Assembly (NCBI RefSeq): GCF_000022025.1
Contig: NC_011886.1
Location: 4,009,209 to 4,073,208, forward strand
Length of the DNA stretch: 64,000 nt
DNA from: Pseudarthrobacter chlorophenolicus A6
GTDB lineage: Bacteria > Actinomycetota > Actinomycetes > Actinomycetales > Micrococcaceae
Direction: 5' to 3'
The position numbers and the translations under genes are program-made. Below, piece after piece: positions 53,664 through 62,344 of this stretch. The notes beneath the pieces were generated by a model. The model was not told the DNA's origin. It searched no databases and worked only from the letters and a program-made list of their open reading frames with translations. How positions within the stretch are numbered: position 1 is the stretch's first letter; each line of letters begins with the position of its first letter.

Positions 53664-54089
53664 TCAGCGGGTTGAGCCGTCGTCCTCGCTGCCCTCACGG
53701 GCGGCCTGGGCGGCGGCTTTCTGCACTACCGCATCTAGCTCGTCCGAGGTCAGCAGTTCCCGGTGCAGGTGTTTGGTCCGGTACCCGGCGCGGCCCACCA
53801 TGTGGGCGGACACGGGAACCGTCAGCAGCTGGAAGATCCAAGCCACCACCAGGACCGGCCATACCCACAACGTGCGCATCTGCAGCCCGATGGAGGCCAG
53901 CAGCAGGAACAGTCCCAGCACCTGCGGCTTGGTGGCGGCGTGCATGCGGCTCAGCAGGTCCGGGAACCGCAGCAGGCCGATTGCGGCACCCAGGGACATG
54001 ACGGCTCCCACCACCATGAACACGGCGGACACCACGTCAATCCAGCCGTCCACGCTGGTCAGGTCCGGACTCATCAGCTCAGGGCTCAC
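53664..54089 (-). CDS. mnhG: Mrp Na+/H+ antiporter subunit G
   Basis: A 141-aa subunit with three hydrophobic segments; GAVMSLGAAIGLLRFPDLLSRMHAATKP (about 28-55) is the family hallmark. The start is uncertain: GTG 54089 overlaps mnhF by 11 nt, and ATG 54074 starts 4 nt past the mnhF stop. It has a hydrophilic C-terminal tail. It is the last gene of the operon. Confidence 0.9.
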   Translation of the reverse strand: MSPELMSPDLTSVDGWIDVVSAVFMVVGAVMSLGAAIGLLRFPDLLSRMHAATKPQVLGLFLLLASIGLQMRTLWVWPVLVVAWIFQLLTVPVSAHMVGRAGYRTKHLHRELLTSDELDAVVQKAAAQAAREGSEDDGSTR

Positions 54090-54357
54090 TGGGGTGTTCC
54101 CTCCGGTCGGAGACGAATCGCGCCACGGTCACTGACCCGATGAAGCCGATCACGGAGATGGCAACCACCAGCATCAGGTTGTTCAGGTGCCGGTTCACGG
54201 CCATGTCAATGCACAGCGCCGCACCCAGGATGGCCAGCAGGACGTCCGAGGCCAGCACCCGGTCCAGCAGCGACGGGCCGCGAGCGATCCGGATAATTGC
54301 CCCGCCGGCGGCGAGGGAGAGGATGACGGCCGTCACGGCCAGGACAGCCTGCATCAT
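54079..54357 (-). CDS. mnhF: Mrp Na+/H+ antiporter subunit F
   Basis: A 92-aa subunit with three hydrophobic helices and the family segment RIARGPSLLDRVLASDVLLAILGAALCID (about 23-51). It overlaps mnhE by 4 nt. Confidence 0.92.
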   Translation of the reverse strand: MMQAVLAVTAVILSLAAGGAIIRIARGPSLLDRVLASDVLLAILGAALCIDMAVNRHLNNLMLVVAISVIGFIGSVTVARFVSDRREHPSEP

Positions 54358-54899
54358 GATGCTGCCTCCGCCCGTACGATGGCGAGTTCTTCATTGGTGC
54401 CCATGATCCGGATCAGTCCGGCCTCGATGGCACGCACTTCATTGCGCAGGTTTTCCACGTCCTCGGCGGAGCTGATGTTGATGGCGTGCAAATACAGGGT
54501 GGAGGTTGAGCGGTCCACTTCCACCACCAGCGAGCCCGGGATCAGCGAGATCACATGGCCGGTGGCGGTGACGATGAGGTCCTGGTGGCTCCGCAGCGTC
54601 ACGGCAACCACCGCGTTGTGCACCTTGGGCCCGCGGACGGCGGCGAGGTAGAGAATCTGGAAACTGGCTACCACCACCCGGCCCAGGAACATCAGCGCGA
54701 AGGGGATGGCATGCCGGACATTGAAGCGTCCGCTGAGCTCCACGGGCGGCAGGTAGAACAGCCGGGCGACGGCGATGGCCAGCAGCGCCCCGAACAGCAG
54801 GTTGCCGGGGCTGAAATCCTGCCAGAGGGCGCCCCACACGATGACCAGCCAGACGAGGAGCGGAAGCTCCTGGCGAAGGGAAATCCGCTGGCGGCTCAT
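54354..54899 (-). CDS. mnhE: Mrp Na+/H+ antiporter subunit E
   Basis: A 181-aa subunit with an N-terminal membrane part (LPLLVWLVIVWGALWQDFSPGNLLFGALLAIAVARLF) and a cytoplasmic domain with ISLIPGSLVVEVDRSTSTLYLHAINI, typical of MrpE. It overlaps mnhD and mnhF by 4 nt each, so the operon is tightly coupled. Confidence 0.92.
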   Translation of the reverse strand: MSRQRISLRQELPLLVWLVIVWGALWQDFSPGNLLFGALLAIAVARLFYLPPVELSGRFNVRHAIPFALMFLGRVVVASFQILYLAAVRGPKVHNAVVAVTLRSHQDLIVTATGHVISLIPGSLVVEVDRSTSTLYLHAINISSAEDVENLRNEVRAIEAGLIRIMGTNEELAIVRAEAAS

Positions 54900-56584
54900 T
54901 TTCCTCCTCCCGCGGCTGCTCCAACGCCCGGGACGGTAACGTCCTCACCCAGGACGGCGTGGATGTACGGGCCGCGGTCCAGCATGTCTGCCGCTGCCCG
55001 GTCGGACAGCCCGAACAGGGGTCCTGCGAAGACGGTCAGCGCCATGCCCAGGACCACCAGGCCGGCAGTGGGGCCCACCATGGTGCGGGGCATCAGAGTG
55101 GACCGCACCAGCGTGCTGCTTCCACCGTTTCCAGCCCGGCTGAGGACCGGCGCTGCCAGGCCGATCCGGCCCGCTGTACCCACGGGTTCGTCGTCCAGGA
55201 CTTCCTCTTCCACCGGCTGCCCGGGCGCGGCCAGCAGCACAGGATCCGGGTGCTCGGCGTCGGCAGGACGCCGCCAGAAGGCACGGTTCCAGACCCTGGC
55301 CACCGCCAGCAGCGTCAGGAGGCTGGTGACCACTCCGCCGATCACCAGGGCGTAGGCCAACGGCGTTCCCAGTTCCACGCCGGCCTGCAGCAGGCCTACC
55401 TTGCCGAGGAACCCGGAGAAGGGCGGGATGCCTGCGAGGTTCATGCCGGGGATGAAGAACAGGAGCGCCAGCAGCGGCGAGATCTTGGCCAGCCCGCCCA
55501 GCCTGTCCACGGAGGAGCTGCCTCCGCGGCGTTCGATCAGGCCGGTGACCAGGAACAGGCTGGTTTGGATGGTGATGTGGTGGGCCACGTAGAAGATGGC
55601 GGCCGCCAGGCCCACAACCGATGACATGGCCAGCCCGAACACCATGTAGCCGATGTGGCTGACCAGGGTGAACGAGAGCAGACGTTTGATGTCGCTCTGC
55701 GCTAGGGCGCCCAGGATTCCCACCACCATGGTGAGCAGCGCCGCTATCATCAGCGGGGTGTTCAGGGTGTCTCCGGGGAACAGCAGGGTCTCAGTGCGGA
55801 CCATGGCGTAAACGCCCACCTTGGTGAGCAGGCCGGCGAACACTGCGGTGACCGGGGCGGGCGCCGTGGGGTAGGAGTCAGGCAGCCAGAAGGACAGCGG
55901 GAACACTGCGGCCTTGATGCCGAACGCCACCAGCAGCATGACGTGCAGGAGGGTCTTGGTGCCCTGGTCCAGTTCGCCGAGCTTGATGGCCAGGTCCGCC
56001 ATGTTCACGGTTCCGGTGGCCCCATAGACCATGGCAATGGAGATCAGGAACAGCACCGAGGACACCACGGACACCACCACGTAGGTGACGCCGGCGCGGA
56101 TTCGGGGCCCGGTGCCGCCCAGTGTCATCAGGACGTAGCTTGCCGTCAGCAGGATCTCGAAGCCCACATACAGGTTGAAAAGATCGCCGGAGAGGAAGGC
56201 GTTGGACACCCCGGCCACCAGGATCAGGTAGGTGGGGTGGAAGATGGACACCGGTGCGTCCTTGTCGCCGTCGGCCATGCCCTGGCCCGTGGCGTACACG
56301 AGGACCGCGAGGCTCACCGCGGAGGAAACCACCAGCATCAGTGACGAGAACTGGTCCACCACCAGCACGATGCCCCACGGCGGAATCCATCCGCCGAGGC
56401 TGACGGCCACAGTGCCGCCGTCCCACACCGCCGCCATCAGGAAGCATTCGAGCAGCAGGGTCAGGGACAGCAGCCCGATGCTGACGGCCCGCTGGGCACG
56501 GGAGTGCCGGATCAGCAGGAAGGTCAGGGCGGCGCCCAGGATGGGAAGTACGACGGCGAGCGGGGCCAGACTGGCGATGTTCAC
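54896..56584 (-). CDS. mnhD: Mrp Na+/H+ antiporter subunit D
   Basis: A 562-aa NuoM/NuoN-like proton-translocating subunit with about 14 helices. Conserved charged residues lie in FNLYVGFEILLTASYVLM (Glu) and KAAVFPLSFWLPDSYPTAPAPVTAVFAGLLTKVGVYAM (Lys). The C-terminal part carries a long hydrophilic insert (about 435-495, acidic and Pro-rich) before the last helix. It overlaps mnhC and mnhE by 4 nt. Confidence 0.94.
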   Translation of the reverse strand: MNIASLAPLAVVLPILGAALTFLLIRHSRAQRAVSIGLLSLTLLLECFLMAAVWDGGTVAVSLGGWIPPWGIVLVVDQFSSLMLVVSSAVSLAVLVYATGQGMADGDKDAPVSIFHPTYLILVAGVSNAFLSGDLFNLYVGFEILLTASYVLMTLGGTGPRIRAGVTYVVVSVVSSVLFLISIAMVYGATGTVNMADLAIKLGELDQGTKTLLHVMLLVAFGIKAAVFPLSFWLPDSYPTAPAPVTAVFAGLLTKVGVYAMVRTETLLFPGDTLNTPLMIAALLTMVVGILGALAQSDIKRLLSFTLVSHIGYMVFGLAMSSVVGLAAAIFYVAHHITIQTSLFLVTGLIERRGGSSSVDRLGGLAKISPLLALLFFIPGMNLAGIPPFSGFLGKVGLLQAGVELGTPLAYALVIGGVVTSLLTLLAVARVWNRAFWRRPADAEHPDPVLLAAPGQPVEEEVLDDEPVGTAGRIGLAAPVLSRAGNGGSSTLVRSTLMPRTMVGPTAGLVVLGMALTVFAGPLFGLSDRAAADMLDRGPYIHAVLGEDVTVPGVGAAAGGGK

Positions 56585-57207
56585 TGTCCGCCTCCTTCCG
56601 GGCTGGGCTTGACGTTGGGTGAGCCGGGTTTCTCTTCCTGGGCCGCGTGCTCGGTGGGCATCTCGCGGTCGCCCGCCACCACGGTGTCGGTGCCGCCGTG
56701 CGCCCTGGCGGACGCTTCAAGGCCGCCGGAAGTCTCATCGCAGGTGCCCGGCCGGTGGTCCGAGATATCCTGCCCGTCTCCGCCCAGCATGGTGAGCGGG
56801 AACTCGGACGTTTCGGCGGGAATCTCGGCGTCGTCCTCGGCGTCGAAGCTGGGGGTTTCGGCGACGCGGAGGTCCTCCACGTCATCCTGGATTTCGTCCT
56901 CGCGGGCCAGCACCCAGGTCCGGTAGATGATGCCGAGCATGAAGGCGGTCACCGCGAACGAGATCACAATGGACGTCAGGATCAGCGCCTGAGGCAGCGG
57001 ATCGTTGTAGTCCCCCGCGGCGGTGTCCTTGGAGAACAGCGGGGCCAGGCCGGAGTAGCCGCCGGTGGCAAGGATCAGCAGGTTGGTGGCATTGGCCAGG
57101 AGCATGAGGCCCAGCAGGACCCGGGTAAGGCTGCGCTCCAGGATCAGGTAGATGCCGCAGGCATACAGGGCACCCATGACCAGGAGCAGGGCGAGGTTGA
57201 TGCTCAT
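56581..57207 (-). CDS. mnhC: Mrp Na+/H+ antiporter subunit C with long acidic tail
   Basis: A 208-aa NuoK-like subunit. The first 115 residues hold three helices with the family segment LLGLMLLANATNLLILATGG and PLPQALILTSIVISFAVTAFMLGI. The following 90 residues are hydrophilic and acidic (EDEIQDDVEDLRVAETPSFD onward), nearly doubling the usual length; their role is unknown. Confidence 0.92.
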   Translation of the reverse strand: MSINLALLLVMGALYACGIYLILERSLTRVLLGLMLLANATNLLILATGGYSGLAPLFSKDTAAGDYNDPLPQALILTSIVISFAVTAFMLGIIYRTWVLAREDEIQDDVEDLRVAETPSFDAEDDAEIPAETSEFPLTMLGGDGQDISDHRPGTCDETSGGLEASARAHGGTDTVVAGDREMPTEHAAQEEKPGSPNVKPSPEGGGQ

Positions 57208-60200
57208 GCCTTGCCTCCTGAGATGGTTTCGGCTGGCATGTCTTCGGGTTCCTCGTACTCTGCGGGTTCGGAGCCCCGCTCCTCGATGTGTACGTCCACT
57301 TCAGCGCCGAGGCTGCGCAGCACGTCCAGCACCAGGCCCACCACCACGATGTAGACGCCGATGTCGAAAATGGTGGACGTGACGAACTTGATGTCCCCGA
57401 ACACAGGCAGCCAGAACTGGATGATGGCGCTCTGGAACACCTGCCCGCCCAGGAACAGCGGGGCAACACCGGAGCCTGCGGCCGTGGCCAGGCCGATGCC
57501 CAGCAGGCCACCGGCGCTGACGGGAGTTGCCTCGCTGAGTTCGAACCGCCCGCCGGCCAGGTAGCGGATGGTCAGGGCCAGGCCGGCTGTCAGGCCGCCG
57601 GCGAAGCCGCCGCCCGGCAGGTTGTGGCCGGCGAACAGAAGGTACAGCGAGAAGATCACCAGCGAGTGGAAGACCAGCCGGGTGACCACTTCGAAGATGA
57701 TGGAGCGGCGTTCCGGTGCCAGCGTCCGGCCGGCCACCAGCCAGGCGTCCCGGGTGGCTGTGGCGAACTTCCTGCTGATGGCCAGTGCGGCGCCGTCCCG
57801 CGAACCCGGGTCCACGCCGTGGAACCGGCCCACGGTTCCTTCCGCCACCGAGGCGGAGGCCCGCAGGCGGTCGCCGCGGCCGCGGACGAAGATCAGGCTT
57901 GCAACACCCGTGGCGGCCAGTGCCAGCACGGTGATCTCACCGAACGTGTCCCAGGCCCTGATGTCCACCAGCGTGACGTTGACGATGTTCAGCCCGCCGC
58001 CGCCCTCGTAGGCCAGCTGCGGGAACTGCAGGGAGATGGGCTGGGCCACACGGGCGCCCATGGCATAGATGGCCGCGAAGACCATGGTGGCTCCGAAGGC
58101 CGCGCCGATGATCACCCGTACCACCCGGTATTTGCCGCCGGTACGGTCCCGCAGTTCGGGCGGGAGGCGGCGCATGCCAAGGACGAAGGCCACCAGGATG
58201 ATGGTTTCCACCAGCATCTGAGTCAGTGCCAGGTCCGGGGCGCCCTGGAGGGCGAACATCAGGGCGATGCCATAGCCGGTGACCGAGACCATCAGGACGG
58301 CAAGGAAGCGCTTGTTCGCCTTGACGGCCGCGAGGGCGCCGATCACGATGCCGATGCCCGCGACGATCTGCAGCGGAGAGCCCGGATCCACCAGGTAGAT
58401 GTTGTCCGGAAGCGGCTTGCCGGCGAAGAGGATCGCGGTCAGCGGCAGGACGAACGCCACGGTGAGGATGACGGCGAGGTAGAAGTAGAGCGAACCGCGC
58501 TGGGTCCGGCCGGTGATCCACACGGCGATGTCATCCAGCGCACCGATAGTCAGCTGGTAGGCGCGGTCGGCGTCCACCCAGTCCGGCACCAGCGCCTGCG
58601 CACGGGCCACGGCGTTGCGGCCGAAGTACATGGCGGCGCCGAGGACAAAGGTGAGCGCGGTCAACCCAAGTGCGGGGGTCAGGCCGTGCCACAGCGCCAG
58701 GTGACCGGCCTGCTCGCCCGGCGTCCCGGCGTCGGGCGCGGCGGACGCGAACAGCGCGGCGTACGGCTGGATCCACGCGTCAACAGGTACCGGCCACAGG
58801 CCGTAGGCGATGGTCAGGATGCTCAGGATGGCCGGGGCCGCGATGAAGGAAGGCCGGACGGCTTTGAACTTGGTGGGCTCCACGCCGGGTTTGACGGCGA
58901 AGGCGCCCCACATGAACCGCGCGCTGTAGGCGAAGGTAAGGACCGAACCCAGGACCAGCCCCACCAGGACCACCATGCCCCACGGCCCGGCGTCCGGGTC
59001 GCCGGCGTGGTGGACGAACGCTTCCAGCACCGATTCCTTGGCCACGAATCCGGCAAGGAAGGGGACGCCTGCCATGGAGGCGGCGCCGATGCCGGCCACG
59101 ATTCCGAGGGCGCGGGAGGACCGGAAGACGCCCGAGAGCTTCCGGACGTCGCGTGTTCCGGACTGGTGGTCAATGATGCCGACCACCAGGAAGAGCGTCG
59201 CCTTGAAGAGGCCGTGGGCCAGCAGCATCGCCAGGCCCGCCAGCGCCGCGTCCGGCGTGCCGAGGCCCACCACCATGGTGAGGAAGCCCAGCTGGCTGAC
59301 GGTGCCGTAGGCGAGGATGAGTTTGATGTCGGTCTGGCGCAGGGCGCGGTAGCCGCCCACCAGCATGGTGGCCAGGCCCAGGCCCAACACCACGGGCTGC
59401 CAGTAGGCCGTTTCAGCGAATCCGGGCGCAAGCCGTGCCACCAGGTAGATGCCGGCCTTCACCATGGCGGCGGCGTGCAGGTACGCGCTGACCGGGGTGG
59501 GGGCGGCCATGGCGCCGGGAAGCCAGAAGTGGAAGGGAACCAGCGCGGACTTGGTGATGGCGCCCACCAGGATGAGCACGACGGCGGCGCTCACCATGGC
59601 GCCGGACGGGCCTTCCGCGAGTGCCTGGGCCAGTTCGAGGATGGCCGAGATGCGGTAGGTTCCGGCCGTCTGGCCCAGCATGATGAGCCCCACCAGCATG
59701 GCCAGGCCGCCGGCGGTGGTGACCATCAGGGCCTGCAGCGCCGAGCGCCGGGCCGCCAGCCTGGTCCGGGCGAAGCCGATCAGCAGGTAGGACAGGATGG
59801 TGGTGAGTTCCCAGAAAATGAAGAGCAGCAGCAGGTCATCGGCCACCACCAGCCCGAACATGGCTCCGGCGAAGGCCAGGAGCTGCGCGCCGAATGCGCC
59901 GAGGTCCTGGTCCTTCCGCTTGAAGTACCGGGCGCAGTACAGCAGCACCAGGGCGCCGACGCCCAGCACCAGCAGCGACATCACCCAGGCCAGCGGGTCC
60001 ATGCGGAACGCGAACTCGAGGTGGAGGCCGGGAATCCAGGGAATGACCTCGGCCACCGCGCCCTGCTCCGAATAGACGGGGCCGTGCTGGAACAGAAGCC
60101 AGACGAACGAGGCAGCGGGAACGGTGGCCAGAGCGTAGAATGCGTTGCGGCCCCATTTCCTGAAGAACAACGGCGCCAGCACAGCCACCGAAAAGTGCAC

Positions 60201-60218
60201 GGCAAGGACTGTGATCAC
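57204..60218 (-). CDS. mnhA: Mrp Na+/H+ antiporter subunit A fused to subunit B
   Basis: A 1004-aa protein. The NuoL-like MrpA part (about 1-780) has the proton-path residues in FIFWELTTILSYLLIGF (Glu near 137) and KSALVPFHFWLPGAMAAPTPVSAYLHAAAMVKAGIYL (Lys near 223), followed by the MrpA C-terminal NuoJ-like domain. The last 150 residues (about 855-985) are the MrpB domain (VFHSLVIFSLYLLFAGHNLPGGGFAGGL). It is the first gene of mnhA/B-C-D-E-F-G. GTG 60218 follows GGAG by 8 nt. The complex exports Na+ using the proton gradient. Confidence 0.95.
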   Translation of the reverse strand: MITVLAVHFSVAVLAPLFFRKWGRNAFYALATVPAASFVWLLFQHGPVYSEQGAVAEVIPWIPGLHLEFAFRMDPLAWVMSLLVLGVGALVLLYCARYFKRKDQDLGAFGAQLLAFAGAMFGLVVADDLLLLFIFWELTTILSYLLIGFARTRLAARRSALQALMVTTAGGLAMLVGLIMLGQTAGTYRISAILELAQALAEGPSGAMVSAAVVLILVGAITKSALVPFHFWLPGAMAAPTPVSAYLHAAAMVKAGIYLVARLAPGFAETAYWQPVVLGLGLATMLVGGYRALRQTDIKLILAYGTVSQLGFLTMVVGLGTPDAALAGLAMLLAHGLFKATLFLVVGIIDHQSGTRDVRKLSGVFRSSRALGIVAGIGAASMAGVPFLAGFVAKESVLEAFVHHAGDPDAGPWGMVVLVGLVLGSVLTFAYSARFMWGAFAVKPGVEPTKFKAVRPSFIAAPAILSILTIAYGLWPVPVDAWIQPYAALFASAAPDAGTPGEQAGHLALWHGLTPALGLTALTFVLGAAMYFGRNAVARAQALVPDWVDADRAYQLTIGALDDIAVWITGRTQRGSLYFYLAVILTVAFVLPLTAILFAGKPLPDNIYLVDPGSPLQIVAGIGIVIGALAAVKANKRFLAVLMVSVTGYGIALMFALQGAPDLALTQMLVETIILVAFVLGMRRLPPELRDRTGGKYRVVRVIIGAAFGATMVFAAIYAMGARVAQPISLQFPQLAYEGGGGLNIVNVTLVDIRAWDTFGEITVLALAATGVASLIFVRGRGDRLRASASVAEGTVGRFHGVDPGSRDGAALAISRKFATATRDAWLVAGRTLAPERRSIIFEVVTRLVFHSLVIFSLYLLFAGHNLPGGGFAGGLTAGLALTIRYLAGGRFELSEATPVSAGGLLGIGLATAAGSGVAPLFLGGQVFQSAIIQFWLPVFGDIKFVTSTIFDIGVYIVVVGLVLDVLRSLGAEVDVHIEERGSEPAEYEEPEDMPAETISGGKA

Positions 60219-60399
60219 TGGTTATCTCCGCAACGTCAGGAATTCGATTGTCAAAAGTTGGAGCAGGCGGCAAAGCGTTGGGTTCGGGAGCCCCCAGTTT
60301 ATCAAGACTGCGCATGCTTCCAGCCCCATATTTCCTTGCTGGCGCTTGCCGGCCCCGCCAGTCCGGGGCATAGTCCGCCATCTGTTCGCGCTCGGCGGA

Positions 60400-60405
60400 T
60401 ACGAT
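60400..60405 (+). promoter_or_regulatory. -10 box of the MFS gene, likely leaderless
   Basis: TACGAT lies 6 nt before ATG 60412, with no Shine-Dalgarno sequence. Confidence 0.5.
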
Positions 60406-60411
60406 GCAGCT

Positions 60412-61815
60412 ATGAACAGCGCCAGCGCTCCCCGGGCCATGCAGCCGTCCTCGGAACTCGCATCCGGCAACCAGGTCTCCACCAAGGGCAGGATCCTGGC
60501 CTGGGCGTCCTGGGACTGGGGTTCGGCAGCCTTCAACGCCGTGATGACCACGTTCGTGTTCACCGTCTACCTGACGTCCAACGCCTTCGGCGGCAAGGAC
60601 GAAGCCTCAGCGGTCCTCGGCGGCGCCCTCGCCGTGGCGGGCCTCGCCATCGCACTGCTGGCCCCGGTGACCGGGCAGCGCTCCGACGCCGGCGGCAGGC
60701 GGAAGCTGTGGCTGGGAGTCAACACGGCCGCCGTCGCCGTCCTCACCGGACTGTGCTTCTTCGTCTTCCCGCAGCCGGAATTCCTGCTGCTGGGCGTCAC
60801 CCTGATCGCCCTGGGCAACGTGTTCTTCGAATTCGCCGGGGTCAACTACAACGCCATGCTGGCCCAGATCTCCACCCCCAGGAACATCGGCAAAGTCAGC
60901 GGCATCGGCTGGGGCGCCGGGTACCTGGGCGGCATCGTGGCCCTTCTGATCGTCCTGCAGCTGTTCGTCCAGCCCAGCTTTGAGTGGTTCGGCGCATCCA
61001 CCCAGGACAGCCTGAACATCCGGCTGGTGGCCGTGTTCTCCGCCCTCTGGTTCTTCATCTTTGCCCTGCCGGTCCTGTTCGCGGTCCCGGAACTGCCCCG
61101 GACCGGCAGGGCGGCCCGCCTCGGCATCGTGGCCAGCTACCGGCTGCTCTTCCGCCGGATCCGCGCCATCTACGCCACCAGCCCGCACACCATCTACTTC
61201 CTGCTGGCCAGCGCCGTGTTCCGTGACGGGCTGGCCGCGGTGTTCACCTTCGGCGGCATCATCGCCGCAGGCACCTTCGGGTTCGAGCTGTCCCAGGTCA
61301 TCTTCTTCGCCATCTTCGGCAACGTGGTGGCGGCAGTGGGCGCGATCATCGGCGGGTTCCTGGACGACAGGGTGGGTCCGAAGGCCGTCATCATCGGCTC
61401 ACTCGCGGGCCTTCTTGTGGCAGGGACCGTGATCCTCGTCCTGGGCAACGGCGACTATTCCTTCTTCGGCATGGATTGGGCAGGCAGCACCACGTTCTGG
61501 GTGTTCGGCCTGTTCCTCTGCCTGTTCGTAGGCCCGGCGCAGTCGTCATCGCGCGCCTACCTCGCCCGGCTCGCACCGCACGGGGAATCCGGCGAACTGT
61601 TCGGCCTCTACGCCACCACCGGCCGGGCCGTCAGCTTCCTGGCACCGGCCCTCTTCACGCTGTGCATCACGGTGGCAACCCCGCTGGTGGCGGCCGGCGA
61701 GGCGCAGCGCTGGGGCATCCTGGGCATCATGGTGGTCCTTCTCGCCGGGTTGTTGGTCCTGCTGCCGGTGAAGTCGCCGGACAAGGCTCCCATCGCCGTC
61801 GTCCCCTCCGCCTGA
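60412..61815 (+). CDS. UMF1-type MFS transporter
   Basis: A 467-aa major facilitator protein of the Vps/Atg22-like UMF1 group: WASWDWGSAAFNAVMTTFVFTVYL at the first helix and GRRKLWLG in the loop 2-3 region, followed by about 12 helices. The family exports or imports amino acids or small solutes; the substrate is unknown. The frame is open back to 60145, but ATG 60412 is chosen because family resemblance starts there and a -10 box lies 6 nt upstream. Confidence 0.87.
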   Translation: MNSASAPRAMQPSSELASGNQVSTKGRILAWASWDWGSAAFNAVMTTFVFTVYLTSNAFGGKDEASAVLGGALAVAGLAIALLAPVTGQRSDAGGRRKLWLGVNTAAVAVLTGLCFFVFPQPEFLLLGVTLIALGNVFFEFAGVNYNAMLAQISTPRNIGKVSGIGWGAGYLGGIVALLIVLQLFVQPSFEWFGASTQDSLNIRLVAVFSALWFFIFALPVLFAVPELPRTGRAARLGIVASYRLLFRRIRAIYATSPHTIYFLLASAVFRDGLAAVFTFGGIIAAGTFGFELSQVIFFAIFGNVVAAVGAIIGGFLDDRVGPKAVIIGSLAGLLVAGTVILVLGNGDYSFFGMDWAGSTTFWVFGLFLCLFVGPAQSSSRAYLARLAPHGESGELFGLYATTGRAVSFLAPALFTLCITVATPLVAAGEAQRWGILGIMVVLLAGLLVLLPVKSPDKAPIAVVPSA

Positions 61816-61842
61816 CCCCCACCACGCAACGCTCCGGAAGAC

Positions 61843-61848
61843 TAGGCT
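61843..61848 (+). promoter_or_regulatory. -10 box of the khtT-like gene, likely leaderless
   Basis: TAGGCT lies 7 nt before ATG 61856; no ribosome binding site is visible. Confidence 0.5.
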
Positions 61849-61855
61849 TTTAACC

Positions 61856-62338
61856 ATGAACGTGGACGAAACGAACCTTCCCGGCCTCGGCCGCAGGAAG
61901 GACTTCATGACAGCTTCCGGACGCCGGATCGGCGTGGTGGAACTGAGGGAAGGCCAGACCGAACTGATCGTCTCCACGTGGGACGATCCCGATACCTGCC
62001 AGGCTTCCATTCCGCTGACCAGCGACGAAGCCGCCACCCTGGGCAACCTGCTGGGTGGCCAGCACCTTGCCATGAAGCTGACCGAGGAGCACAAGGACGT
62101 CCCGGGCATCGTCACCCGGCAATTCTCGATCGCCCCGGAGTCCCCGTTCCAGAACCAGCCCATGGGCAAGGCGTGCATCCGTACACGGTGCGGCGTCTCC
62201 ATCGTTGCCATCATGCGTGAAGGGGAGGTCCTGCCCTCGCCCGGACCCGACGTGATCCTGCATACCGGTGACCTGCTGGTTGCCGTTGGAACCCTGGAAG
62301 GCCTCGATTCGGCGGCCGACATCCTGCGCCACGGCTGA
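61856..62338 (+). CDS. K+/H+ antiporter regulatory subunit (KhtT/AmhM-like, RCK_C domain)
   Basis: A 160-aa cytoplasmic protein. The C-terminal half (about 80-157; FSIAPESPFQNQPMGK, CGVSIVAIMREGEVLPSPGPDVILHTGDLLVAVG) is a TrkA-C/RCK_C nucleotide- or ion-sensing domain. It lies 6 nt upstream of a CPA2 antiporter gene, the KhtT-KhtU order, and probably gates that transporter. Confidence 0.9.
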   Translation: MNVDETNLPGLGRRKDFMTASGRRIGVVELREGQTELIVSTWDDPDTCQASIPLTSDEAATLGNLLGGQHLAMKLTEEHKDVPGIVTRQFSIAPESPFQNQPMGKACIRTRCGVSIVAIMREGEVLPSPGPDVILHTGDLLVAVGTLEGLDSAADILRHG

Positions 62339-62344
62339 CCCCTC

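Noticed and set aside
57288..60983. A 1231-codon plus-strand frame antisense to mnhA
   Set aside because: It is a high-GC shadow of a clear MrpA-MrpB gene, rich in His, Gln, Gly and Ala with no domain, and its end is the UMF1 gene read in another frame.
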